The notes beneath the pieces were generated by a model. That model worked only from the letters and a program-made list of their open reading frames with translations, did not search any database and had not been told where the DNA came from. Positions 34,601-44,504 of a stretch of DNA of 64,000 nucleotides are shown in pieces; position 1 is the stretch's first letter; every line of letters begins with the position of its first letter. The stretch is from Symsagittifera roscoffensis (lineage: Eukaryota; Xenacoelomorpha; Acoela; Convolutidae), in contig NC_087071.1 in assembly GCF_963678635.1 (NCBI RefSeq), forward strand, positions 2,594,537 to 2,658,536, written 5' to 3'. The position numbers and the translations under genes are program-made.

Positions 34601-37027
34601 CCGTTCGGTCCGATAAAAGGCGAATACGATGATATACGGAGCGGTTTTCTTACATGTTTTCTAGCTGCTAATTGCTTACATTCAGCTGGGAATGACTCTA
34701 ACTGCGTAAATTGCAAAAATTTTTCCTCTGCAAGGACAAGTTATGCGGGATCAATTCCGGCCTTATCTGGCGATCTGAAATGTTTATGCTAAGATGAGAG
34801 TCTCAACATTTATGCGACCAGCCGCTTTATCTTGGAGAACGAGCTATACTCTTCCCAAAGGAAGGCAAAGTCAGTCGAAACGGGAGTGAGTGGACGGGCG
34901 TTTAGTGAACCTTCAACTGGGCACTTGATTGTGCTCAAAATCTCGTCAGTCAGTTTTCTGGATCCTAAGGTTGCATAAAACACGCGCATACAACTGCGCA
35001 CCATTCGCTCCCATGCTCCACCTTGATGTGGTGCACTTGGCGGATTGTACTTCACTTAATGCCTTTGTATATGAGCGACAGTGAAGCTTCTGCGTTTCAA
35101 TTTTTGATGCACAGAAGAAGCTCTTTTTCGGCTCCTATAAAGTTCGGTCCGTTATCCGACCAAATTGTTGGAGGTGTTCCTCGCCTAGAAATAAAGCGAT
35201 CGATAGCCATCACACATGAAGTTGTGTCCATGGATGTAACCAACTCAAAGTGATTTGCGCGAGTCGTTAAGCAAGTAAATAGAAAACCCCAGCCTTTCTC
35301 GGAAGATCGACAAATGGCTACATGAAATGGTCCAAAATAATCGACGCCGCAGTTCGAGAACGGCGGCTGGCGGTAAAACTTTGACGCTCCGTGGGAAGGT
35401 CAGACATCGTTAGAGTAACGGTTTTCACTTTTCGCTTTCTACAGCATACGCAATGTGTTTCAATAATTCTTCGTGCATATCTCAAGCGTAGTACAACATA
35501 TTGTTGATGAATGACGGAACGAAGGTAGTCGACGGACCGACGTTCGTGCTTAATGTGATAAAAACGGAGAAACAGTCGGATTAGGCGATGGCGGCTATCC
35601 AAAATTATTGGATGGCGAGTTTCAAATGCGGTTGCGGAGAGACGTTGGATACGGCCGGTGGATCTAATTAATCCGTTCGGTCCGATAAAAGGCGAATACG
35701 ATGATATACGGAGCGGTTTTCTTACATGTTTTCTAGCTGCTAATTGCTTACATTCAGCTGGGAATGACTCTAACTGCGTAAATTGCAAAAATTTTTCCTC
35801 TGCAAGGACAAGTTATGCGGGATCAATTCCGGCCTTATCTGGCGATCTGAAATGTTTATGCTAAGATGAGAGTCTCAACATTTATGCGACCAGCCGCTTT
35901 ATCTTGGAGAACGAGCTATACTCTTCCCAAAGGAAGGCAAAGTCAGTCGAAACGGGAGTGAGTGGACGGGCGTTTAGTGAACCTTCAACTGGGCACTTGA
36001 TTGTGCTCAAAATCTCGTCAGTCAACTTTCTGGATCCTAAGGTTGCATAAAACACGCGCATACAACTGCGCACCATTCGCTCCCATGCTTCACCTTGATG
36101 TGGTGCACTTGGCGGATTGTACTTCACTTAATGCCTTTGTATATGAGCGACAGTGAAGCTTCTGCGTTTCAATTTTTGATGCACAGCAGAAGCTCTTTTT
36201 CGGCTCCTATAAAGTTCGGTCCGTTATCCGACCAAATTGTTGGAGGTGTTCCTCGCCTAGAAATAAAGCGATCGATAGCCATCACACATGAAGTTGTGTC
36301 CATGGATGTAACCAACTCAAAGTGATTTGCGCGAGTCGTTAAGCAAGTAAATAGAAAACCCCAGCCTTTCTCGGAAGATCGACAAATGGCTACATGAAAT
36401 GGTCCAAAATAATCGACGCCGCAGTTCGAGAACGGCGGCTGGCGGTAAAACTTTGACGCTCCGTGGGAAGGTCAGACATCGTTAGAGTAACGGTTTTCAC
36501 TTTTCGCTTTCTACAGCATACGCAATGTGTTTCAATAATACTTCGTGCAGATCTCAAGCATAGTACAACATATTGTTGATGAATGACGGAACGAAGGTAG
36601 TCGACGGGCCGATGTTCGTGCTTAATGTGATGAAAACGGAGAAACAGTCGGGTTAGGCGATGGCGGCTATCCAATTTTTTTGGATGGCGAGTTTCGAATG
36701 CGGTTGCGGAGAGATGTTGGATACGGTCGGTGGATCTAATTAATCCGTTCGGTCCGATAAAAGGCGAAAACGATGATATACGGCTCGATTTTTTTTTAAA
36801 TGTTTTCCAGATGCTATTTGCTTACTTTCAGCTGGGAATAACTCTTACTGCGTAAATTGCAAAAGTTTTTCCTCTGCAATGACAAGTTCTGCGGGATCAA
36901 TTCTGTCCTTATCTGGCGATCTGAAATGTTTATGTTTAGGTGAGAGTCTCAACATATATGCGACCAGCCGCTTTATCTTGGAGAACGAGCTATACTCTTC
37001 CCAAGGGAAGGCAAAGTCAGTCGAAAC
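31659..37027 (-). repeat. Five tandem copies of a ~1,072 bp integrase segment
   Basis: Copies begin at 31659, 32733, 33805, 34877 and 35949; lengths are 1,074, 1,072, 1,072, 1,072 and 1,074. Each carries, on the minus strand, the RNase H/integrase linker (FSKIKRLVA), the integrase zinc-binding region (H..H then CVCC), the first part of the catalytic core, and PPSAPHQGGAWERMV to [12 protein letters not shown]. It then jumps back to the linker. The middle copies are essentially identical (the 156-codon frames at 33174, 34246 and 35318 give the same protein), while the outer copies differ. All copy junctions fall at the five bases GAAAC, which are shared by the two parent sites (31659-31663 and 37023-37027). 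The plus-strand frames repeated every 1,072 bases are shadows. Confidence 0.92.
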
Positions 37028-38003
37028 TGCAGTTCACGGAAATTTTGAGGAGACTTCTAAACCCTCATTTAGATTGTAGACCGGACCATCCCTGCAATTT
37101 TTCTCAGTAACTTGCCTATTTGGATTGAAAGGCCAATCAGAAGTTTTCAAAAAGGAAGGGCCGTTTACCCAACTGCTTTACTTGAAGGAATCAGCAGTAA
37201 TACCTCTGGTTCCGGTGTCAGCGGGGTCTTTTTCACTCGAAACATGGAACCATTGGTCAATTAATGTTGACTCCAGAATCTCGGCTACTCGATACAAACA
37301 CGGGTTGTTTGCTTGTCGAGTTCAACCACTGAAGGACTGTAGTGCTCAGTCCACAAGAACACTTTGGAAATACTCAAGTATCAGAGCTTTCTCGATATCA
37401 TCCTTCAGGCGACTACTAAGAAGCTCAGCTTGAAGTTCCATTTTAGGAACTCAAAGCATCTTCATCGGGGCTACTCTTGCTTTACTGAAGACAAACGCTA
37501 GTTGACGTCTGGAATAGGCGTTTTTCTGAGCTCAAAGGAATGCTCCAGAACAGAAAACGTCCAAGGAGCTATCACTGAACATGTGCAGCTCAACCTCATC
37601 TATTGGGAAGTCAAAACAGCAAAGAGGTATTTTGAGCTGCCCTTAATTTGGCAATCCGGAGTGCCATTCAGTGAATCTGCGGCACAACTCATTTGTTAGT
37701 GGGTCGTCCCACTGTTGGCCACTTAACCTCCAGATGTCTTTCAGTAGCAAACGTGCGCGCACGGTATACGGAGCGACAATACCTATGGGTTTGAACACGG
37801 AAGACCCAAAACTAAGAACCGATCGCTGGGTAACAGAGTCTTTGAGTTCGCGGTTAATTCCTCCATTTGAGACCGAGAACATGCGATGCGTTTTCCGAAC
37901 TAATCGTAGCGGTTAGAATTTCCTTACTGTTGTTAGCGCTGGTCTTAGGAGGATTTAGTTTCAAGGACAAATTGGGAACGTTGCTAATAAATTTTGTAGG
38001 ATA
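37028..38003 (-). pseudogene. BEL/Pao pol, RNase H and C-terminal RT region, unit 2
   Basis: The minus strand repeats the order seen in unit 1: linker, then the RNase H region (37640-37480), then FKPIGIVAPYTVRARLLLKDIW (37882-37643) and the RT tail. A GC palindrome 'gtgcgcgcac' (about 37752) distinguishes it from unit 1. Several stops and frame changes interrupt it. Confidence 0.75.
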
Positions 38004-38596
38004 AAACCCACCCAACTTAAGCAGTTCAACTAAACTGCGACTTAACGTTAAAGCAGTTTCTGGATTTTTCACAGATCCAAGGTTGTCATCTATGTAAAAG
38101 CTCATTGCACGGCGTAAGCGGCTTCGGGATAACGATCTTGGATGTCGACGGCTGTTCGGTGAAGAGCATAGTTATTACATGTAGAAGAATTTTTCGTTCC
38201 AAATGTATGCCTTGTATTTTGAAATACACACACAAATACAGAATTGCAAGGAACGTTGATCGCTTTCTAGTAAACCGACCTGCATAAACAGTTTCCGCAG
38301 ATATCGAAAGCATGTTTATGAAGGTCGGTTTCCTAGAAAGCGATCAACATTCCTTGTGCTTTTGTTTTTGTTTGTATTTCAATATACAAGGCATGTATTT
38401 GGAGCGAAAGATTTTCCTTCATGTGCTAACTATGCTCTTCAGCAAACAGCCGTCGACAACCAAGATCGTTACCCCATAGCCACTTATGCCGTGGAAACAA
38501 CTGTTACATGGATGAATAATTTGGATCTGAGAAAATCCAGAAACTGCTTTAACGTTAAGTCGCAGTTTAGTTGAACTGCTTAAGTTGGATGGGTTT
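38004..38596. repeat. ~285 bp-arm palindrome of RT, centre at motif A
   Basis: Left arm 38004-38289, centre 38290-38313, right arm 38314-38596. Arms are about 80% identical. The right arm encodes RT on the plus strand: VSADIES, then FMKVGFLESDQHSL, then QYTRHVFGAKDFPSCANYAL. The left arm encodes the equivalent part on the minus strand, up to SVKNPETALTLSRS. The element as a whole is minus-strand, so the right arm is an inverted second RT fragment. Arm divergence argues against a simple sequencing fold-back. Confidence 0.88.
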
Positions 38597-38707
38597 AACC
38601 TGTTGTTCGTTTTAATGCGCTTCCGAGAGCAGTAATACACAGTTTCCGTGGATATTGAGGCATGTGTATTTGTGCTCTCGTAAGTGCCTTAAAACGAATA
38701 ACAGGTT
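38597..38707. repeat. Third RT palindrome, 44 bp arms, same centre sequence
   Basis: Left arm 38597-38640, centre 38641-38663 ('agtttccgtggatattgagg' and on), right arm 38664-38707, with about eight mismatches between the arms. The centre is homologous to the centres at 30126 and 38290. These arms contain the RT region just upstream of motif A (NLLFVL.RFRE..YT), whereas the other palindromes contain the downstream region. Confidence 0.85.
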
Positions 38708-38990
38708 CTGAAGCAGATCGGGGCCGACAGGAAGGGATTTATTCAGTGATTTGCCGAGAAACTTAGAAGCACCGTTCAAAACGCACCGCACTTTGCCGAG
38801 TTTGTTCGGGTTTAACACGGGGTAGTGCGGAACGTACCATTCTCGGTCTGAACGATTTTTTGTATCGTGAGGGCTAACCGGGACTACGTAAACCTTCTCG
38901 ACATCACCTCGGATGTCCGATGCGTACTACAATACTTTTTCTCAAAAATAGGCTCTAAAAAGATGAATATGACCGTTGATTTCTAAAAAG
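38664..38990 (-). pseudogene. BEL/Pao RT N-terminal part
   Basis: Minus-strand frame 38818-38612 reads LNPNKLGKVRCVLNGASKF and SLPVGPDLLQNLLFVLRHL, the conserved start of BEL/Pao reverse transcriptase. It is correct RT until the palindrome centre at 38663, after which the frame runs into the inverted block. The protease that should precede it (about 38830-39000) has no motif that I can recognise. Confidence 0.8.
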
Positions 38991-39244
38991 TAGTTTGACT
39001 CCTAAAAAGTAGTTTAGGACAAGTGATTTGGGAAGGAACATAAAATAACGTATGAACGTACCGCAGGATTTGTAAAATAACGTTCCACAAGAAAACTACA
39101 CTGATTTCGATGGATCTCAAAATAAAGCCCTTTCATTTCGATCAATATTTATATTTGAAAAGAAATACTGTGTTTGAAACACCGATTTGAAAATTTTGAG
39201 TCTCTTCTCAGTTTAGAACAAGTAAACCTAGAAACTAAGAGGCG

Positions 39245-39282
<38 letters not shown>

Positions 39283-39379
39283 CTGGTTGGTACACAAAAC
39301 TTGCAGAAGTATTTGGGAAAAAAGTTTGCTGAGCAATGGGTCTTGAGCTCGTCGGGATATTAGACTGATGAAAATTACT
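38991..39379. other. Decayed gag/protease spacer with (GA)n
   Basis: Many stops in all frames. It holds a GA dinucleotide repeat at 39248-39280. By position it should be the gag C-terminus and protease of the BEL/Pao element. Confidence 0.4.
39248..39280. repeat. (GA)n microsatellite
   Basis: About 16 uninterrupted AG/GA dinucleotides. Confidence 0.95.
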
Positions 39380-40351
39380 TTACATCAAAGGGTTTTGGCT
39401 GTATAAGTTGGTTAAAGGTAGCTGTTCCTGTGGCTCATACGTAATATATACATTTGGATTTGGCAAGCTGACACTTTTATCTGACGTATAAGGGAGGTTA
39501 ACACTCTGTGAGTTTATACACGTGGTTTCAAAAAAATCGGCATTTGGATGAGAGGTGTTAATCATCGTCAGATTTCTATTGAAAGGCGGTTCAATACCTG
39601 AAAATGACAAGAACTCGGAAGTTAGTTTCAGGTTGACTATTTGGGTCCTATCTTCCTCCGTTTGGTTCTCCTGAACGGCCATTGCCCAATTCGACCTGCT
39701 ACGACGAAGCCCACAGATTTCAGAGGCGTCCTCCAGATATTCAACCTCTTCGATAGTTGCTTCGGCTAGCTTTTGACGGCTTTCTTCTACAACCACATCA
39801 AGTTCAAGTTGACCTTTCATCGACTGAATCTGGATCTCTTGCTTTTTCAAACCAATCTTAGCGTATGCCTGGCGTTCAACTTCCTCGCTTCTAATTTTTG
39901 CAAGGGCTACCTCTCTTCGACGCTCACTCGAAGTCGCTGATGCAATCTTAGAACGCTGTGAAACGGGTTTCTTGGAACGGATGGATTCACTTGGCGTCGG
40001 GGTTCGTGCAGTTGCTACCTAGTCCTCCTGAGTTTTAATTTTAAAGTAATTTTTAGCTAGACCTAATGCATCGTCATTTTTTGCAGTGATAGATCCTAGG
40101 TGAAACCCAAGTTGGTTTACGGTTTCAGCATTTTTGTTGCTGTACATAGACAAAGATTTAAGCTCATCATTTTTCTCTTTAATTTTTTGTAAGCAATTGC
40201 TAGACTTTTCGATGTACGTTTCAGTTTCAGCTGGTCCATCATTCGCACTTATTTATTCCGTAATTTTGCATGTTTTTCCAAAAGATTTGTTTCCAATTTT
40301 TTTATGGAAGGATAAATTTTGTTCAGCTTCTGGCCGAGATCAAGCTCCATT
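39380..40351 (-). pseudogene. BEL/Pao gag, copy B
   Basis: A probable ATG lies at 40351. Residues after it (LGQKLNKIYPSIKKLETNLL) form a helical, charged N-terminus. Frame changes follow at 40250-40000. The longest intact piece, 39850-39380 (156 codons), begins with a coiled-coil-like segment rich in Gln, Glu and Lys and ends with a Pro/Asn/Ser-rich tail. Similarity to the left-edge gag (1-725) and the identical order, pre-gag ORF then gag, support the call. No Cys-His knuckle was seen. Confidence 0.6.
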
Positions 40352-40532
40352 TTGAAATATTTGTTTTGAGCTTTTTTTAAGTAAGGACAAAAAAAGGTAG
40401 CGTCAATTGCTGGAATCAAGATAATTTCAATACAAGTTGGCGCACCCTATACCGAACGAGATAATCCTTGCAAGACCCCGTTCGACTCTCGTTGCCTATG
40501 AAACAGAAGGACAACAGACTACAAGATTGAAC

Positions 40533-41194
40533 TTAAGGATGAAATTTACTAATGAAAAAAATAAGATTTATACGTCTAACAAACGTTAAATAATCTTCGA
40601 CTGTTGTCATTTGTGAGATCTTATGCTCATCTGCGTTTCTTTTCCTTGAACCTGGTCGACGATTTTTAACTTTTTCGGACACATTGGGGAAATAACGTCG
40701 AATGATTTTCAAGTTTTTTATTTCTAAAAACGTCGTAAGTTGAACTAAATTAAGCTTGCAAATTATTTCTTTGTCGTTAGCTTTCCTTTTTGAGATTAAA
40801 TGTTTGGTCACGTCAATGGTTAAAATTCCTGTTTCAACCAAACGCCTATAAACATTGGGGGTCTTTTGACGGTGTGCGTAAATAATTGCTGATAGTTTGT
40901 TTTTATATTCTTTTAAAACTTCAATTAGACTTTCTGGTGTAAGTGGTTATCGTCGTTTGATCTATGCTTGCTCAAGGAATTATTTATAACATTGTGCCAA
41001 ATTGTAATGTTTTTCTCTATCATACACTTTGGGCATTTGCTTAACAGATATTGAACAGTCTCTCGTCGGTTATTTGCATTCAAATTAAAGCTTAAACCTG
41101 GAACTGCTTTAAAAGTGTGGTCGAGGCGTTTTTGTAGAGTTAATGGCAAGGTATTTACGGAGTGATGAAGAGAACTTGTAGCAACGATGAACAC
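40533..41194 (-). CDS. Conserved pre-gag ORF of BEL/Pao copy B, in two frames
   Basis: Frame one, 41194-40925 (89 codons), includes TSSLHHSVNTLP, GLSFNLNA and IWHNVINNSLSKHRSN. The match then continues in the -1 frame, beginning right after a TAA near 40962 (PLTPESLIEVLKEY, then LSAIIYAHRQKTP) and through GILTIDVTKHLISKRKAND to 40533. The C-terminus is highly basic (RRPGSRKRN). The frame switch falls just after HRSN, the same place as in copy A at 955-1463. The two copies are only about half identical, so the ORF has been under constraint. Product unknown; an SGNH-like fold is one speculation. Confidence 0.6.
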
Positions 41195-42179
41195 TACAGA
41201 AAGTGATAAGCGATATAGTTGTTTTAATGGATATCAGTTTAAGGAGTCTGTTGTAAAGTCGTCACAGAAATGAGAAAGAAGAAGTTTTGACGATAATAAC
41301 TTTAAGAACCTTTAGCTGAGGGTTTGTAAGGTTCTACTAAGGCTTCGGTTTGATACTATTCAAGTTAACGCGTACGGTTCATCGGTTAATCTTAACGACG
41401 TTACGGCGAAACGGTTGTAGTAACGGTAGCGGCGGTATGCGGCTGAAAACTGGGCGAGCCGATCAAACTTTAAAATGTTATCCAACCACTGGAGGTAACC
41501 GAGGTAGAGATTCTTTCAAAAAACTTATTCGACACGATTGACGGTTTTAACGGTTGAACAGGGGAAACGAAAACGGTGTTTCCCGGTTTTGCTCTAAGAT
41601 CGGGCAAAATTTTTTTTGTCATTGAAAATTTTGGGAAAAATTATAACTTTTTTTATTTTTTCGAGAAATTTTCTGCAATTTTTTTTGTCACAAACTTTTT
41701 GGGTTTGAGACTCTCCTGTGGTACTAGGGTACTGGGTATGCACGAGTATAATGGTATCTAATAGGGTCTTTATCGGTTTGCAGTCAATAATATCGTATAT
41801 GATTTTATAGCACTTATAATCGAAAAAGTAGCACTTTTTTTCCTTAAAAAACTAGCACAAATTAGAGTCTAAAAATTAGTTGAAAACACAGATTCGATCT
41901 TACAAGTTTTTTGCCGGTATTTCACCGAGCTTCAGACCAAAATACCACAAAGAATCCACAAAAAAACTACTTTCGGCCTTGTGCGATGTCGGACTTCTGG
42001 GTTGTCGGCTTTGTTTTGACTAGGAGTGGTGTTCCCCGTTTTCGACTTGAGGTCACACGAAATTAACAAGGGCTCCTTGATTTGGAGAATGAGGTCGCAC
42101 AAGCTTTCGCAGGGGTTGTTCCTTGATTCAACTTGAGGTCGCACTAAATTTTGTTCGGGTTGGTCTTCAATTGTGTGTT
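41195..42179 (-). other. BEL/Pao 5' leader
   Basis: It lies between the primer-binding site and the pre-gag ORF. It contains three diverged copies of 'cttgaggtcgcac' at about 42048, 42090 and 42132, spaced about 42 bases apart. Long T-rich runs occur at 41610-41700. No ORF is supported. Confidence 0.45.
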
Positions 42180-42196
42180 CCCGAGTCGCGGCACCA
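42180..42196 (-). promoter_or_regulatory. Putative tRNA primer-binding site
   Basis: On the minus strand TGGTGCCGCGACTCGGG lies three bases 3' of the LTR end. It starts with TGG, the complement of a tRNA CCA tail, and sits where a minus-strand-DNA primer site is expected. The cognate tRNA cannot be named without the tRNA set of this genome. Confidence 0.6.
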
Positions 42197-42198
42197 AA

Positions 42199-42834
42199 AT
42201 ATTCTGGCCTTTTTTATAACTCGAATAAAAACAGGATACAGAATCGTCTTAATTCAAAAGAATCAGTAAACGGCAGTTTTTATTAATTTATATGCACGGA
42301 ACTAGCAACAACATTACACGTACCAAATTAAAAAGTGGGCTTGTTCTTGCGCTGATTTGTGTGATTTATGTATTTATGAATTCATACTTAGTTCACGCAG
42401 TTTTATTAACAGAAACGCAATTGCTAATAATTTTGAACCGATTAAAATATAAGCATTTTGTCCGGTTCGACTAAAGTAGGATTCTCACATAATTTATATT
42501 GCACGGAATTAGCAACAACATTACACGTACCAAGGTAAAAAGTGGGCTTGTTCATGCCCTGATTTGTGTGAATTATGTGTTTTTTCACGAAGAATTCATA
42601 CTTAGTTCACGCAGTTTAGTTTACAGAAACTCGATTGCTAATAATTTTGAACCGATTAAAATATTAGCATATTGTTCGGTTCGACTCAAAAAGGATTCTC
42701 ACATGAAACGACTTAGGTGAGAATCAAACCCACGACGAACTCCCTGGAACTCACTATGTATGCGCTGGGCTATACAGCTAGAGTTTCTCACCAACTATAC
42801 TGGCTTTATACTATACTTTAATGCAACATTAACA
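42199..42834 (-). repeat. BEL/Pao 5' LTR with internal duplication
   Basis: On the minus strand it runs from TGTTAATG at 42834 to ccagaatat at 42199. Compared with the ~420-440 bp 3' LTRs it contains an extra tandem copy of about 205 bases: 'gcacgga..tagcaacaacat' and the following 'agtgggcttgttc' occur at both 42294 and 42501. The tRNA-like segment is at 42716-42789. Confidence 0.65.
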
Positions 42835-43760
42835 AGCCAAGTTTCTCTTAAACAAAGTTTGAGGTGAGTAGGTTAAAAAGTTGCATAAGTTAGGTTAAAT
42901 TCAGCTGAAAAACTCGAACAATTGATTTATCAGTTTAGTCGAAATTTGAGGACTTTTGTTCAATATTGCAAAATTGATTCGATTTTTTAACAAAGCGATA
43001 TTCTTTTCAAGTAAAATGTGGGCTTGTTCATGCGCTGAATTGTGTGATTTATGTGTTTTTTCACAAACAATGAATTCATACTTAGTTCACGCAGTTTAAT
43101 TAACAGAAATTCAATTGCTAATAATTTTGAACCGATTAAAAATTAGCATATTGTCCGGTTCGACTCAAATAGGATTCTCACATAATTTATATTGCACGGA
43201 ATTAGCAACAACATTACACGTATCAAGTTAAAAAGTGGGCCTGTTCATGCGCTGATTTGTGTGATTTATGTGTTTTTTTTTGCATATTGTCCGGTTCGAC
43301 TCAAATAGGATTCTCACATGAAACGAAACTCAATTTGTGTGAATTCATACTTAGTTCACGCAGTTTAATTAACAGAAACTCAATTGCTAATAATTTTGAA
43401 CCGAATAAAATATTTTCCGGTTCGACTCAAATAGGATACTCACATGAAACGACCTAGGTGAGAATCGTACCTACGCCGAATTCCGCGGAACGCACTATGT
43501 ATACGCTGGGCTATATAGCTAGAATTGCGAAGCAACTATAATGGCTTTATACTATACTTTAATGCAACATTAACAAGCCAATTTTTTCTTAAACAAAGTT
43601 TGAGGTGAGTAGGTTAAAAAGTTGCATAAGTCAAGTTGAATTCAGCTGAAAAACGCGAACAATTGATTTATCAGTTTAGTCGAAAAGGAGGACTTTTGTT
43701 CAAAAATTTGAAAAATTGATCCAATTTTTTAAGAAAGCGATATTCTTTTCATTTATTATT
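42835..43760. repeat. Tandem duplication of LTR plus flank
   Basis: A second, rearranged LTR copy covers about 43010-43575 (again ending in TGTTAATG on the minus strand), with LTR parts repeated at 43010-43170 and 43171-43575. The ~180 bases beyond each LTR (42835-43010 and 43576-43760) are also homologous: 'tttgaggtgagtaggttaaa' and 'aatcgattt..cagtttagtcg'-type landmarks occur in both. So LTR and host-side flank were duplicated together, period about 740. Confidence 0.7.
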
Positions 43761-44504
43761 TCATCTGACTAAAAAGTACTGCTAATAGGCTTTTGATTTA
43801 TTACCACGTTCAATACCTTATGAGTTTCCTTTGAAGTAATTTTTGAACCGTGGTTAAAAACTCCCTGCCCATAGTTATTTTCAATTAGTGAACTGGGAGT
43901 CGATGAATCTCCAAACATCTCAATGATGGCATTCTAGTTTTTTTTTCTCATGGCGTCAATGAGTCTTAATGTGTGAATGATAACATTTCTAAGCTTTCTT
44001 TGCGAAAGTAATTAATTAACAGTCTAAGTGGTTTGACGCCTTACGTAGTTAAATTCGAGAGGATAAAAAATGTCCTATTTCATATTTTTTTCTCTTCACT
44101 CTGTTAAATGGCCGGAACTAAAATTTCAAATTAAAATCCCAAATTTATCACAGTTCTTCCGTGCATCGGCAAATAGGATTTATCTTCCTTAAAGTTTTTG
44201 TAAATTATTTGTAAATTATTTTGTAAATAGATTCTGTTATCAGTATTGGTTTGTCAGAAAAATGAAAACCTTTGATTTTTTCAATTTTTCTCAGTATAAT
44301 TATTATTAACTCAGTATCTGTTAAGATATTTTGGAGACTGTGTGTTAGCAACTCACAAAAATGAAACTGAAATTGAAGATTGTGTGAAAACCGTTTTTGT
44401 TCAGGTTGCTCAAAAACGACGAAACTCCATTCTAAGAGCAAGACGATCGCTAAAACGGCATACTTTAATGGTCGTTTTGTTAATAACTTGAGGTGATGAA
44501 GAAT
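43761..44504. other. Stretch without supported gene
   Basis: AT-rich. A 100-codon minus-strand frame (44507-44205) has a hydrophobic N-terminal segment (YAVLAIVLLLEWSFVVF) but no splice support or paralogue. I do not call it. Confidence 0.35.

Noticed and set aside
28732-37433. Plus-strand ORFs repeated through the BEL/Pao block
   Set aside because: Shadows of the minus-strand pol, except 38290-38663, where the RT really is on the plus strand.
38004-38707. RT palindromes as a simple sequencing fold-back
   Set aside because: The arms differ by about 20% and the same centre recurs in three places with different arms. A fold-back artefact would give near-identical arms. Read-level confirmation is still needed.
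40440-40500. ccccgttcgactctcg as a tRNA T arm
   Set aside because: Stem bases do not pair; probably chance.
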